This document shows, one piece after another, positions 8,549 to 18,448 of a DNA stretch of 64,000 nucleotides (positions within the stretch are counted from its first letter, which is position 1; every line of letters starts with the position of its first letter). The translations under genes were made by a program, and so were the position numbers. The DNA is from Lachnospiraceae bacterium (GTDB lineage: Bacteria; Bacillota; Clostridia; Lachnospirales; Lachnospiraceae), in assembly GCA_910575035.1 (NCBI GenBank), contig CAJTDL010000014.1, forward strand, positions 1-64,000, given 5' to 3'. Under the pieces are notes generated by a model. It searched no databases, was not told the origin of the DNA, and saw only the letters and a program-made list of their open reading frames with translations.

Positions 8549-8920
8549 TTAAGGCATTGCCTCCACATTTTTAGTGGCAACAATATCAACCCCTGTGCCT
8601 GCCGCATCCCCAAGGATCACATCCCCAATATGAACCGGCGCCTGCACCTTTACCCCTTTTAATGCCTTCATAATCTCAAAAATCTTTCCTTTCGGTATAT
8701 CCTCCCTGGTCTTCACTGATACTGCCGCAAGGCTCCCGCCTTCCACAATCACAGAGCTGGTCACAATCCTGGTGGGGTTTGTGACTTCCTTCCTGGCATA
8801 AGCATCTCCCCGCTTACAGGTATTCCCACTCACGCTGGCTACCTGCCCGTCTTCCAGCCCCACCTTAAGCTGGCACCCCAAAGGGCATCCAATACAGATC
8901 AATTCTCTTGCTTCCATCAT
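8549..8920 (-). CDS. DUF1667 protein of the glycerol cluster
   Basis: This 123-residue protein belongs to DUF1667: an N-terminal CIGCPLGCQL motif, a further Cys in NTCKRGDAY and a C-terminal domain. The Cys set suggests metal or iron-sulfur binding. It is the last gene of the cluster, 2 nt after the FAD oxidoreductase. Across Clostridia this protein, the FAD oxidoreductase and the GlpA-like dehydrogenase occur together, so it is probably an electron-carrying third subunit of an anaerobic glycerol-3-phosphate oxidising complex (inference). Confidence 0.85.
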   Translation of the reverse strand: MMEARELICIGCPLGCQLKVGLEDGQVASVSGNTCKRGDAYARKEVTNPTRIVTSSVIVEGGSLAAVSVKTREDIPKGKIFEIMKALKGVKVQAPVHIGDVILGDAAGTGVDIVATKNVEAMP

Positions 8921-8922
8921 CT

Positions 8923-10194
8923 CTACGCCTCCTCAATCTTAACTGTAATCTGGGATAAATCTGGGAATCCAGCCAGCTGCTCCTTTTTCAGCACTACCTC
9001 TTCCATTTCCCCTGGAGCCACAACCGGGCGCTTCCGATGGATGATCCGCTCATTATTGAGATATACGGACACATAACAATTCTTATATACATCGCCTACC
9101 CGGAAACGCACGGTATGCTTCTCGTCCATCCGTTCTGGATTAATTGTCCGCGGCACAGTGTAGCGTGCCCCCTCCACTGCCTGGATGGGGATATCCCTGC
9201 CGCCGGACGCCAGATGCCTGGCACCGTTTAAGATATATTCTGCTGCATGCCTGCCGGCAGACGCTGCCTCCTCTGACACAAAATCCACCAGATCATGGAC
9301 ATGGAGCACGTTGCCGCAGGCGAATACCCCTTCCACATTTGTCTCCAGGCATTCATTTACCAAAGGCCCCGAGGTAACAGGGCTCATTTCCACGCCAAGG
9401 CTTCTGGACAGCTCATTTTCCGGGATCAGCCCGCAGGACAAAAGCAGGGTATCGCAGGCATAATGCTCCTCTGTCCCTGGGATTGGCCTGCGGTCTGGGC
9501 CCACCTGGGCAATGGTGATCCCCTCCACCCGTTCTTTTCCGTCGATATCCACAACAGTATGGCTTAATTTCAAGGGAATGCCAAAGTCGTCCAGGCATTG
9601 GACAATATTCCTCTTTAAGCCGCCGGAATAAGGCAGAAGCTCGGCTACCACCTTTACCTTTGCGCCCTCTAAAGTCATCCTCCTGGCCATAATCAGGCCA
9701 ATATCACCAGAACCCAGAATCACCACTTCACGGCCTGGCATATAGCCTTCCATATTCACCAGGCGCTGTGCCGTGCCTGCGGAATAGATGCCTGCCGGGC
9801 GGTACCCTGGGATATTCAGGGCGCCCCTGGAGCGTTCCCTGCAGCCCATGGCCAGGATAATGGCTTTTGCCTGGATCTCAAACATGCCCTCTTCCCGGTT
9901 CATGGCAGTGACTACCTTGTTTGCCCCTATATCCATAACCATTGTATTTAATTTATATGCAATCTGCTCCTCCTGCAGCTGCCCAATAAACCTGCCTGCA
10001 TATTCAGGGCCTGTCAATTCCTCCTGAAAAGTGTGGAGCCCAAAGCCATTGTGGATACACTGGTTCAAAATACCGCCCAGCTCCTTATCCCGCTCTAGCA
10101 CCAATATGGACTCCGCCCCGTTTCGCTTTGCGGAAACTGCTGCCGCAAGCCCTGCTGGGCCGCCTCCTATAACCACAATATCATAATTCAACAT
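8923..10194 (-). CDS. FAD/NAD(P)-dependent oxidoreductase, glycerol cluster
   Basis: This 423-residue flavoprotein has an N-terminal FAD site (IVVIGGGPAGLAAAVSAKRNG), a second dinucleotide motif (EVVILGSGDIGLIMARRM) and a C-terminal region ending in beta-rich sequence. The pyridine nucleotide-disulfide reductase fold is clear. The ATG at 10194 with GAGGG upstream is preferred over a GTG 7 codons earlier. It lies between the GlpA-like dehydrogenase and DUF1667 and probably passes electrons from glycerol-3-phosphate to NAD or another acceptor. Confidence 0.88.
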   Translation of the reverse strand: MLNYDIVVIGGGPAGLAAAVSAKRNGAESILVLERDKELGGILNQCIHNGFGLHTFQEELTGPEYAGRFIGQLQEEQIAYKLNTMVMDIGANKVVTAMNREEGMFEIQAKAIILAMGCRERSRGALNIPGYRPAGIYSAGTAQRLVNMEGYMPGREVVILGSGDIGLIMARRMTLEGAKVKVVAELLPYSGGLKRNIVQCLDDFGIPLKLSHTVVDIDGKERVEGITIAQVGPDRRPIPGTEEHYACDTLLLSCGLIPENELSRSLGVEMSPVTSGPLVNECLETNVEGVFACGNVLHVHDLVDFVSEEAASAGRHAAEYILNGARHLASGGRDIPIQAVEGARYTVPRTINPERMDEKHTVRFRVGDVYKNCYVSVYLNNERIIHRKRPVVAPGEMEEVVLKKEQLAGFPDLSQITVKIEEA

Positions 10195-10240
10195 ATTTTT
10201 CCCTCGCTTTTTCACTAATTTCTGGCTGCTGACAGCAATA

Positions 10241-11677
10241 CTATATTCTATCCTTGTTGACCCCTACGATAATTTTGGACGCCCCGCCGGATTTTGTGAT
10301 TTCAGATGGATCCACCCCCCGCTCCCTTGCAAGGATTTCGATGGTCCTGGGAGAGCAGAAACCTGCCTGGCAGCGCCCCATGCCGGCGCGGGTCCTGCGC
10401 TTTACGCCGTCCAGGGACTTGGCTCCCAAGGGGCGCTTAATGGAATCAATGATTTCGCCTTCTGTTACCATCTCGCAGCGGCAGATAATATTGCCGTAAG
10501 CGGGATTTTCTTTGATTAAGGCCGCGCGCTCCTCATTCGTCAGTACCTTAGGGTCTAATATTCCTTTCCGGGTACCTTTGAAATTTGGGTTTTCTGGGGC
10601 ATTGGACAGGCCTTTGATAATATCCGCCACCATTTTCCCAATAGCTGGGGCGCTGCTTAAGCCCGGGGACTCAATCCCTGCACAGTCCACAAAGCCTTTT
10701 GCGTCTTCCAGCTCGCCAATGCAGAACTCATGGCCATCCTCATGGGCGCGCAGGCCTGCAAAGGATGTGATCACCTGGCGGATTGGAAGGTTTTTCACTG
10801 TATTGCCTGCTTTGCCGATCACCTCATCAATCCCTGCCTGGGTGGTATTTGTCCCTTCCTTATTTTCTATATCAATGGCTGTCGGCCCCACCAGCGTATT
10901 GCCATGGACTGTGGGAGTAACCAGCACGCCTTTTCCAAATTTGTTGGGAAGCTGGAAAATGGTATGTGTGACGAACCCTTCCACTGAGCGGTCTAACAGG
11001 CAGTAATCCCCCCGCCTGGGGGTAATATGCAGCTTTTTGCTGCTGACCATATTGTGGAACTTATCTGCGTATACGCCTGCCGCATTTACCACATACGTTG
11101 TTTCAATCTCACCACGGTTTGTCTGCAGCAGCCAATGGCTGCCCTTCCTTTCTATATGTAATACCTCTGTGTCAAACCGGAACTCCACGCCGTTTTCCGC
11201 TGCATTTTCTGCATATGCAATGTTCATGCCGAAGGGGCACACAATACCGCCTGTGGGAGCATACAACGCTGCCACTGCCTTATCCGAAATATTCGGCTCC
11301 ATTGCTGCCAGCTCTTCCCGCCCAATGATACGCAGGCCTTTTACCCCGTTTTTTACACCCCGTTCGTAAAGAGCCTGCAGGTTGGGCATTTCATCCTCCT
11401 GAAGGCATACCACCAAAGAGCCGTTCCGCTTAAAATGGAAATCCAGCTCCCTGGACATCTCATCCATCATTTCGTTCCCTTCCACATTCAGCTTTGCCAT
11501 CAGGCTGCCGCTGTCTGCATCAAAGCCTGCATGGACGATGGCGCTGTTGGCTTTGGACGTGCCGCAACACACATCTTCCTCCTTTTCCACTACGCAGACA
11601 TTCAGCTGGTACCTGGAAAGCTCCCTGGCAGAAGCCGCCCCTGACACGCCTGCGCCAATAATTACTACATCATACAT
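10241..11677 (-). CDS. GlpA-like glycerol-3-phosphate dehydrogenase
   Basis: This 478-residue protein has an N-terminal Rossmann FAD motif (VVIIGAGVSGAASA), a DAO-type oxidoreductase body and a C-terminal BFD-like [2Fe-2S] domain with CRCE near 410 and CQAGFC near 445. Proteins of this shape oxidise glycerol-3-phosphate to dihydroxyacetone phosphate without oxygen. The ATG at 11677 was chosen because AGGTGA lies 5 nt upstream; a GTG three codons earlier would be too near its ribosome site. It is followed by the FAD oxidoreductase and the DUF1667 gene, the usual three-gene set. Confidence 0.88.
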   Translation of the reverse strand: MYDVVIIGAGVSGAASARELSRYQLNVCVVEKEEDVCCGTSKANSAIVHAGFDADSGSLMAKLNVEGNEMMDEMSRELDFHFKRNGSLVVCLQEDEMPNLQALYERGVKNGVKGLRIIGREELAAMEPNISDKAVAALYAPTGGIVCPFGMNIAYAENAAENGVEFRFDTEVLHIERKGSHWLLQTNRGEIETTYVVNAAGVYADKFHNMVSSKKLHITPRRGDYCLLDRSVEGFVTHTIFQLPNKFGKGVLVTPTVHGNTLVGPTAIDIENKEGTNTTQAGIDEVIGKAGNTVKNLPIRQVITSFAGLRAHEDGHEFCIGELEDAKGFVDCAGIESPGLSSAPAIGKMVADIIKGLSNAPENPNFKGTRKGILDPKVLTNEERAALIKENPAYGNIICRCEMVTEGEIIDSIKRPLGAKSLDGVKRRTRAGMGRCQAGFCSPRTIEILARERGVDPSEITKSGGASKIIVGVNKDRI

Positions 11678-11989
11678 ACTGCTCACCTATCCTTTTTTAT
11701 TCTCTATCATTGTTATCTATCGTTATCTTGCCCCTCACAGGAACGGCCCATCTGCTATGCCTCCAATCTAGACGCCCCTGTCCTTTTTCCTGTTTCACCA
11801 TTATGCAGAATCTAAATATGCAGACCGCCAAGGAACGATAAAAAGGGACAACAATCACATTCCTCTTGTAAGGAATGTGATCATCGCCTCTCATACTCTC
11901 CTGCAACGTAGTCTTTCTTTTTCCTATTTTATTCCTTTCAAGGCCTGCCAGCGCATTGTGCCAATCTTATTCAATTTCCAACACCCGGC

Positions 11990-12703
11990 TTAAGCCCACG
12001 GTATCACTGCATATAAGCCTACAGCTGCAAGGGCGCCGATGACCGGCCCAAGCAATGGGACAATCCCATATCCCCAATTGGAGCTTCCCTTGCCCTGAAT
12101 CGGAAGGACAGCATGAGCCAGACGGGGTCCCAGGTCACGCGCCGGGTTGATGGCATATCCTGTCAAACCACCTAAAGACATACCAATGGATACGATAATT
12201 CCAAATACTAAAAATTTATCCAATCCGCCTGCCAGCCCATCCACCTGGGCAATCCCTTTAATGGCAAATACAAGGATAAAGGTACCAATGGCTTCACTTA
12301 CGATATTTAACACCGTATTGGGAATGGACGGCGCTGTGCAAAATACGCCAAGCTTTGTCCCCTGGTCTTCCGTTGCGTCAAACTGCCCTTTGAACAGGAT
12401 ATACACCAGGACAGCCCCCACAAACGCCCCGGCAAACTGGGCAACAATATAGCCTGGCACCTGGCTCCACGGAAAGCTTCCGTCTGCTGCCAGGGCAATG
12501 GTCAATGCTGGGTTAAAGCTTGCGCCAGATGCTTTTCCAAAGATAAATGCTGGTACCATAACCGCAAGGCCCCAGGCAAATGTGATTTGGATAGAGCCTG
12601 CGCCTTTCATTCCAGATTTATTTAAAGTTACGTTGGCTACAACGCCATCTCCTAAGAGAATCAACATCATAGTTCCTAAAAATTCTGCTATATAAGGTAA
12701 CAT
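11990..12703 (-). CDS. glpF: Glycerol uptake facilitator (aquaglyceroporin)
   Basis: This 237-residue membrane protein has the two NPA pore motifs, FNPAL at 63-67 and INPARD at 185-190, and about six transmembrane helices. The Asp after the second NPA region is typical of glycerol-conducting members. It lets glycerol diffuse in, and the kinase encoded upstream then traps it. It lies 72 nt after glpK on the same strand and so is likely in one transcript. About 310 nt separate it from the dehydrogenase gene; that gap contains no gene I can support and may hold a second promoter. Confidence 0.95.
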   Translation of the reverse strand: MLPYIAEFLGTMMLILLGDGVVANVTLNKSGMKGAGSIQITFAWGLAVMVPAFIFGKASGASFNPALTIALAADGSFPWSQVPGYIVAQFAGAFVGAVLVYILFKGQFDATEDQGTKLGVFCTAPSIPNTVLNIVSEAIGTFILVFAIKGIAQVDGLAGGLDKFLVFGIIVSIGMSLGGLTGYAINPARDLGPRLAHAVLPIQGKGSSNWGYGIVPLLGPVIGALAAVGLYAVIPWA

Positions 12704-12775
12704 TTTGCATTCCCCTTTCTATCTTTTGCCAAACTTCTGCCTGCCAGGCACATATATTTCCGATATGCCTTAGCC

Positions 12776-14392
<1,617 letters not shown>

Positions 14393-14416
14393 TTATTCGT
14401 CTTTTTGCCATTATTT

Positions 14417-14971
14417 CTAAGCTGTTAATGAACTTTTGGATGTAGGAATTACCAAAAATCCTCCCTTTACCATATGCAGCATTGCCTGTACGTCCTGAGC
14501 CACTGCCAAAACCTCCTCCTGGCTAGGGCCTTTTCTCATAGCCATGCAGTCCAGCATAAAATGACAGACAGATTTAACAATAAAACTTTCTGACATACTG
14601 TTTCCATCCTTATTCTCCCAGCATCTTTTGCGGATTTGCTCATCCACCACCGGATACAGATACTCCATCAGCCTCTCCCTGCTGATATTTTCCCATACCT
14701 TCCGATAGAAAAAATGGTTGTCCTGTATAATTCCCACGGCTTTGCAAATCCATTCCCCCAGGCTTTCTTCCTCATTATATACTGCCTGGTTTACAAAATC
14801 TTCGTGGTACAGCCATTCAATCACCCCATAAACATCCTGGAAATGGTAATAAAAGCTCTGGCGCTTCATATTTTTACAATCCATAATATCCTGCACTGTA
14901 ATTTTCCGGAAAGGCTTCTCACGCATCATTTCCTGCAGGCCCTCCGCAATTTTCCTCTTTGTATTTCCCAT
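14417..14971 (-). CDS. TetR/AcrR family regulator, DhaS-like
   Basis: This 184-residue protein has an N-terminal helix-turn-helix (KITVQDIMDCKNMKRQSFYYHFQD) typical of TetR regulators. Its C-terminal half resembles the DhaS group, which activates dihydroxyacetone kinase genes. It lies between glpP and glpK, so a role in glycerol or dihydroxyacetone response is likely (inference). GGAGGAAGAGAT precedes the ATG. No dha genes are in the window. Confidence 0.8.
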   Translation of the reverse strand: MGNTKRKIAEGLQEMMREKPFRKITVQDIMDCKNMKRQSFYYHFQDVYGVIEWLYHEDFVNQAVYNEEESLGEWICKAVGIIQDNHFFYRKVWENISRERLMEYLYPVVDEQIRKRCWENKDGNSMSESFIVKSVCHFMLDCMAMRKGPSQEEVLAVAQDVQAMLHMVKGGFLVIPTSKSSLTA

Positions 14972-15075
14972 ATCTCTTCCTCCTTACACAAGCCATACAT
15001 ACAAGCCGCACGTTTCCATCAGCTGCGGATCCCCTGCCGCTTATTTTGCCCGTCCCCCCTTAAATCCATATACCT

Positions 15076-15642
15076 TCACATAAACCATACCTCCCGATTC
15101 GTGGTGGAAACGGAGATTGCCCCTGCGTTCAGCGCCTCAATCACGTCCTCCTTCTCCTGTATCAGCCCGCCTGCAATCACAGGCTGGCTGCTGATCTTGC
15201 AGACCCTCTGTATGATCCTGGGCATAACCCCTGGCAGGATCTCTATAAAATCCGCCCTAATCTGCTTCCGCTGTTTCTCAATGCTCTGGTATGCCCTGGA
15301 ATCCAGCACAAATATCCGAAAAACCGTATACAAGGATAACTCCTTCGCCCGGTTTACCATATTCATCCTGGTTGAAATAATGCCGTCTGCCCTGGTAGTC
15401 TTCCTGATATAGTCTACAGCAATCTCATGGTTGTCCAGCCCCTCAATCAGGTCAATATGCACCATGGCAATCTTATCTGCGCCTTTAACCTGCTCCACGA
15501 TTTCCCCGATATTGCATATATTCCCAAATAGGATAAAAACAATATTCACTTCTGATTTCAGGCACTGCCTTACCCCATCAAAATCCTTTACTGCCGCGAT
15601 CACTGGGCAGTTTGACACTACATCATAAAATTTCTGTTCCAT
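15076..15642 (-). CDS. glpP: Glycerol-3-phosphate responsive antiterminator
   Basis: This 188-residue protein matches GlpP (MEQKFYDVVSNCPVIAAVKD..., with HIDLIEGLDN, GIISTR and PVIAGGLI), a TIM-barrel-like RNA-binding antiterminator. In Bacillus it binds glycerol-3-phosphate and the leader of glpD mRNA and lets transcription pass a terminator. It heads the glycerol gene run here. A terminator-bearing leader lies just upstream of glpP itself. Confidence 0.93.
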   Translation of the reverse strand: MEQKFYDVVSNCPVIAAVKDFDGVRQCLKSEVNIVFILFGNICNIGEIVEQVKGADKIAMVHIDLIEGLDNHEIAVDYIRKTTRADGIISTRMNMVNRAKELSLYTVFRIFVLDSRAYQSIEKQRKQIRADFIEILPGVMPRIIQRVCKISSQPVIAGGLIQEKEDVIEALNAGAISVSTTNREVWFM

Positions 15643-15783
15643 AACCCTCCTGCCATCATCCTCCTAACTCCACACCGCTTCTTCCTTCTAACAAGCGCCT
15701 CTGCCGCAGCCCCCGCTTCCTTCGGGCTGCATTGCCATAAGCTTTATGTACTCCAGGAAAACCAGAAGGCATTTCCTAATAAT

Positions 15784-15842
15784 AAAAAAAGAGCAACGCT
15801 AACAAACAACATTTCTGCTGTGCTAACCTCACTCTTTGCTCT
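15784..15842 (-). terminator. Leader or intergenic terminator upstream of glpP
   Basis: On the minus strand AGAGCAA pairs with TTGCTCT around an inner hairpin (ACAGCA, GAAA loop, TGTTGT) and is followed by seven T residues and ATTATT. It is 142 nt before the glpP start. It could end transcription of the DUF624 gene or act as a GlpP-controlled attenuator, because a TATAAT lies about 30 nt upstream. The rest of 15643-15973 holds no gene. Confidence 0.65.
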
Positions 15843-15870
15843 CTAGGTATTCCTATTCACTTAATATAGA

Positions 15871-15876
15871 ATTATA
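15871..15876 (-). promoter_or_regulatory. Putative -10 box of the glpP leader
   Basis: TATAAT on the minus strand, with only a weak -35 (TTGAAT at 20 bp spacing). If it is used, transcription would start near 15864 and meet the terminator at 15784-15842 before reaching glpP. Confidence 0.4.
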
Positions 15877-15973
15877 CTAACATCTTTCACAGAAAAATTC
15901 AAGTAGGCTTTACAAAAAAATAGAATTCTGTATAAAACTGTCAAAATTCGCCAACTGTTTTTGTATAAATCAA

Positions 15974-16618
15974 CTAATACTCCCGATTCCGCTCATCCTC
16001 TGCCTCCCTGTCTTCTTTACTCATATACTTCCGGAACACCCGCTCCAAAAAGAAGCTCTGGATCCAACTGCAGACCGCTGGCAGCATAATGATAAACGGA
16101 AAAATCATATACATCCCAAACAGAACCGCAGCGGCAACCCCAATCACCGCAATAGTCGTAGGCAAATGGGCAATGGTAAGCAGGATGGCATTTTTCATGC
16201 ACTGCTTTCTGGTATTCTCAAAGCGGGACATATAGGGAAACAGATAGGCTGTCCAAGCAAAAAGCACCAAGAAGCCCATCAAAAACAGGTACGCAAGCAG
16301 GCGAAAGGGGCTCTCTGGCGCTGTAAAACCCATCACTGCATATAAATCCGCCCCCAGCAAGGCGCCAATTGCCATTACCACCAGCCACACTGGCGTTGTC
16401 TGCTTGAAATTGTCACGGAACGCAGACACATATTCCTGAAAAAGATAGCCTCTGTCATGGCGTATTACTTTGTAAACTGTATAATATAAGGCCGATATGG
16501 CTGTCCCAATGGTAAAAACCGGGATGCAGCAAACCAAAAACAGCAGGCTTAGGCAGATACAATCCGTAAACTTGGAAATAGACCGCATCAGGCCGCCTTC
16601 TAAATTAAAAATATTCAT
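15974..16618 (-). CDS. DUF624 (YesL-like) membrane protein
   Basis: This 214-residue protein starts MNIFNLEGGLMRSISKFTDC and has about five hydrophobic helices, matching the DUF624/YesL family of membrane proteins often found with carbohydrate uptake genes. The ATG at 16618 follows GGGAGGGG. Its exact role is unknown. It lies alone between the rpmF terminator and the glycerol run, so context gives little help. Confidence 0.8.
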   Translation of the reverse strand: MNIFNLEGGLMRSISKFTDCICLSLLFLVCCIPVFTIGTAISALYYTVYKVIRHDRGYLFQEYVSAFRDNFKQTTPVWLVVMAIGALLGADLYAVMGFTAPESPFRLLAYLFLMGFLVLFAWTAYLFPYMSRFENTRKQCMKNAILLTIAHLPTTIAVIGVAAAVLFGMYMIFPFIIMLPAVCSWIQSFFLERVFRKYMSKEDREAEDERNREY

Positions 16619-16691
16619 TTCGAGACCCCTCCCTTTGCTATTGCCATAAAACCTCCTATTATGAGGGTTATGCATATTCTCTGTGATGTAA

Positions 16692-16717
16692 TAAAAGCCT
16701 TTCCAATCGGAAAGGCT
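16692..16717 (-). terminator. Terminator of yceD-rpmF
   Basis: A 9-bp stem (AGCCTTTCC with GGAAAGGCT, 16696-16717) with a 4-nt loop is followed on the minus strand by TTTATT. Confidence 0.85.
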
Positions 16718-16796
16718 CTACACACTGGCTGAAGCTGCTGCCCTCAGCCCTTTCTTCGTGATTGGCTGCTGGCTGGCGCCTCAAGCCATCTCATCA

Positions 16797-16976
16797 TTAA
16801 TTCTGTGGAATAATCTCTTTCTTGTTATAGCTGCCACAGCTCCTACATACCCTGTGCGGCATCATCAATTCGCCGCATTTGCTGCACTTTACCAAAGTGG
16901 GGGCAGTCATTTTCCAGTTCGCCCTTCTCTTATCCCTTCTCGCTTTGGATGATTTATTCTTGGGACATATTGACAT
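16797..16976 (-). CDS. rpmF: Ribosomal protein L32
   Basis: This 59-residue protein starts MSICPKNKSSKARRDKRRA and has a four-Cys zinc ribbon (CSKC and CRSC). The zinc-binding (C+) form suggests no zinc-limitation paralogue swap at this locus. AGGAGG lies 10 nt ahead of the ATG at 16976. A GTG three codons earlier overlaps the yceD end but is too close to the ribosome site. It is a structural protein of the large ribosomal subunit. Confidence 0.96.
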   Translation of the reverse strand: MSICPKNKSSKARRDKRRANWKMTAPTLVKCSKCGELMMPHRVCRSCGSYNKKEIIPQN

Positions 16977-16981
16977 ATCAA

Positions 16982-17503
16982 TCACACCTCCTTAAATTTG
17001 TTAAAGATATCCTGGATTGCCGCCATTCTCGGATCCAGCTCTGTCTTCGGGCACTGACATTCCGTCAGATTCAGATTGGCTCCACACCTTTTGCAAATGC
17101 CCTTGCAATCCTCCCTGCACAGAACCTTCATGGGCCAACTCACCAGAATCTCTCCAAAAATAAGTTGATCCACATCCAGACTCGTCCCTGCCATGAAATC
17201 CATTTCCTCTATACGCATTTCTTCCTTCTCACCTGTAAGGTCAATTTCCTTATCAATGATCAGGTGAAATGCCTGGTTTGTCATCTCTAAGCATCGGTCA
17301 CATGGAATTGCAATGGTGAGATCTGTCTCTCCCTGCATCAGCAGCAGCCGATTGCCCTCATTGGCAAACTGAATGGCAAATGGTTCTTTTTTTACAATTG
17401 GAAATCGTCCCAGCCTCGAATCAAAAGACTTCAGCTCAATCTCCACCTGTTTTGACATTTCCTGACCCTCGCAGGAAATGACATCTGTTAATTCTACTCT
17501 CAT
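16982..17503 (-). CDS. yceD: YceD family (DUF177) protein
   Basis: This 173-residue protein has the family's C-terminal Cys-rich region (CREDCKGICKRCGANLNLTECQC) and the usual position directly before rpmF. In other bacteria and plants the family is linked to 23S rRNA accumulation. It starts at an ATG preceded by AGGAGACTGTC and has a consensus promoter 27 nt upstream. Confidence 0.9.
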   Translation of the reverse strand: MRVELTDVISCEGQEMSKQVEIELKSFDSRLGRFPIVKKEPFAIQFANEGNRLLLMQGETDLTIAIPCDRCLEMTNQAFHLIIDKEIDLTGEKEEMRIEEMDFMAGTSLDVDQLIFGEILVSWPMKVLCREDCKGICKRCGANLNLTECQCPKTELDPRMAAIQDIFNKFKEV

Positions 17504-17529
17504 GACAGTCTCCTATCCATACCTGGTAT

Positions 17530-17558
17530 ATTATACATGCCATTGGGAAATTTGTCAA
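17530..17558 (-). promoter_or_regulatory. Sigma-A promoter of yceD-rpmF
   Basis: Minus-strand TTGACA (17553-17558) and TATAAT (17530-17535) are separated by 17 bp, a full consensus promoter. Confidence 0.9.
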
Positions 17559-17695
17559 TTAAAAAATTCCCCAACTTCAAGCAACAACCTAAAAAATATA
17601 AAATAAAGCGTCCGTAGCACACCATCTATAAAGTGTAATCAAAAGTGTAACCGCGTCCTACACAGTATACACTTTGCCAGATTCTTAAAATACAG

Positions 17696-17724
17696 TTGAT
17701 TTCCAGATTCAAAAATGCTATATT
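17696..17724 (+). promoter_or_regulatory. Promoter of antisense RNA (type I antitoxin)
   Basis: TTGATT (17696-17701), a 17-bp spacer and TATATT (17719-17724) on the plus strand. The expected start is near 17731. No protein gene follows before the terminator. Confidence 0.65.
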
Positions 17725-17730
17725 ATAGAA

Positions 17731-17822
17731 AAGGAGCAGCCGCCCACAAAGTGGTTAGCCTCGTAAGTAAAGCATAAGCCTACCTAATCCGCTAAGATTA
17801 CAAGGTAGGCTTATTTATTTTC
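17731..17822 (+). ncRNA. Candidate type I antitoxin RNA
   Basis: From the promoter at 17696-17724 a plus-strand RNA of about 90 nt would run to the hairpin at 17775-17813 and its U-rich tail. It converges on the small toxin gene (17815-17910, minus) and overlaps the toxin mRNA 3' end and stop codon. This convergent, shared-terminator layout is that of Fst/RNA II and TxpA/RatA type I systems. It contains no convincing ORF. Confidence 0.6.
17775..17820. terminator. Bidirectional terminator shared by toxin and antitoxin RNAs
   Basis: The outer stem TAAGCCTACC (17775-17784) pairs with GGTAGGCTTA (17804-17813), and an inner stem TAATC/GATTA pairs inside it. A T-rich tail (TTATTTATTTT) follows on the plus strand. 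The same hairpin follows the toxin stop codon on the minus strand. Confidence 0.8.
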
Positions 17823-17910
17823 GCTTGTTATTCCTATCAATATAGGCAAGTAATGCAATCAGGAAGTTACCGACTAAAAATAACAGGCTCAATATCTGGT
17901 ATGTATCCAT
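17815..17910 (-). CDS. Small hydrophobic toxin, holin-like/TxpA-Fst type
   Basis: This 31-residue peptide starts MDTYQILSLLFLVGNF, has one transmembrane helix (about residues 6-24) and ends in a charged tail YIDRNNKRK. That is the shape of holin-like type I toxins such as TxpA, BsrG and Fst: a short N terminus, a single helix and a basic end. A very strong ribosome site (GGGAGGTGG) lies just ahead of the ATG. The gene has its own promoter at 17981-18009 and a convergent antisense RNA. Overproduction of such peptides damages the membrane in known cases. It is too short for usual gene callers. Confidence 0.75.
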   Translation of the reverse strand: MDTYQILSLLFLVGNFLIALLAYIDRNNKRK

Positions 17911-17980
17911 CTGCACCACCTCCCTTCTCTTGTGAGGTTAGGGAGACTGCCACCTTGTAACACGCCTGCTCCATTGGCAG

Positions 17981-18009
17981 ATTATAACATGCCCTCCATA
18001 ATCCGGCAA
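17981..18009 (-). promoter_or_regulatory. Promoter of the small toxin gene
   Basis: On the minus strand an extended -10 (TG, one base, then TATAAT at 17981-17986) lies 17 bp from TTGCCG (18004-18009). It would give a 5' leader of about 64 nt, as is common for type I toxin mRNAs. Confidence 0.65.
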
Positions 18010-18161
18010 TCCAATCCTCCTACATCCGGCAAAAGGGGTATTTCAATGAGCTTCTATATCTTATTCTATTGCATACCTCAGCCACACTATATGGGGCTGG
18101 CAAAGTATGGTGCGCTCATGGAGGAGTATAGACGGCTGTTAGCCCAAAGTTTGCCAAATGC

Positions 18162-18188
18162 AAAAAAGCACCCCTCCGGAGTGCTTTT
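18162..18188 (-). terminator. Terminator of the tRNA operon
   Basis: AAAAGCACTCC pairs with GGGGTGCTTTT on the minus strand, followed by T residues. It lies about 35 nt after tRNA-Lys. Confidence 0.85.
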
Positions 18189-18222
18189 CTCTTAGAAATG
18201 CCTGTTTTATAGGCTTCCAACA

Positions 18223-18295
18223 TGAGACATCGGGGATTCGAACCCCGGACAACTTGATTAAAAGTCAAGTGCTCTACCAACTGAGCTAATATCCC
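18223..18295 (-). tRNA. tRNA-Lys (anticodon UUU)
   Basis: The cloverleaf is complete: acceptor GGGATAT/ATGTCTC with discriminator A, an anticodon stem CTTGA/TCAAG holding CTTTTAA, and a T-loop GTTCGAATC. The 3' CCA is not encoded. It is the last of five tRNAs. Confidence 0.95.
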
Positions 18296-18300
18296 ATAAG

Positions 18301-18372
18301 CTGGGCTAGCTGGATTCGAACCAGCGAATGCAGGAGTCAAAGTCCTGTGCCTTACCGCTTGGCGATAGCCCA
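18301..18372 (-). tRNA. tRNA-Gln (anticodon UUG)
   Basis: Acceptor TGGGCTA/TAGCCCA with discriminator G, anticodon stem CAGGA/TCCTG with loop CTTTGAC, and T-loop GTTCGAATC. A 5' U start is normal for tRNA-Gln. Confidence 0.95.
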
Positions 18373-18448
18373 TTAATAAAAAAGCGGCAATGCCTGTAAT
18401 AATACCACGCCTGCAACTTCACGGGTGCAATCCTTACCCATCGCCTAA

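Noticed and set aside
10241-11686. GTG at 11686 as the start of the GlpA-like gene
   Set aside because: Its spacing to the ribosome site is only about 3 nt; the ATG at 11677 has AGGTGA at a normal distance.
17932-18195. Plus-strand ORF in front of the tRNA terminator (possible start at ATG 18045 with AAGGGG upstream)
   Set aside because: The last codons are the tRNA operon terminator, and the frame overlaps the toxin promoter. Slight likeness to TnpV-type proteins ([14 protein letters not shown]) is too weak to call.
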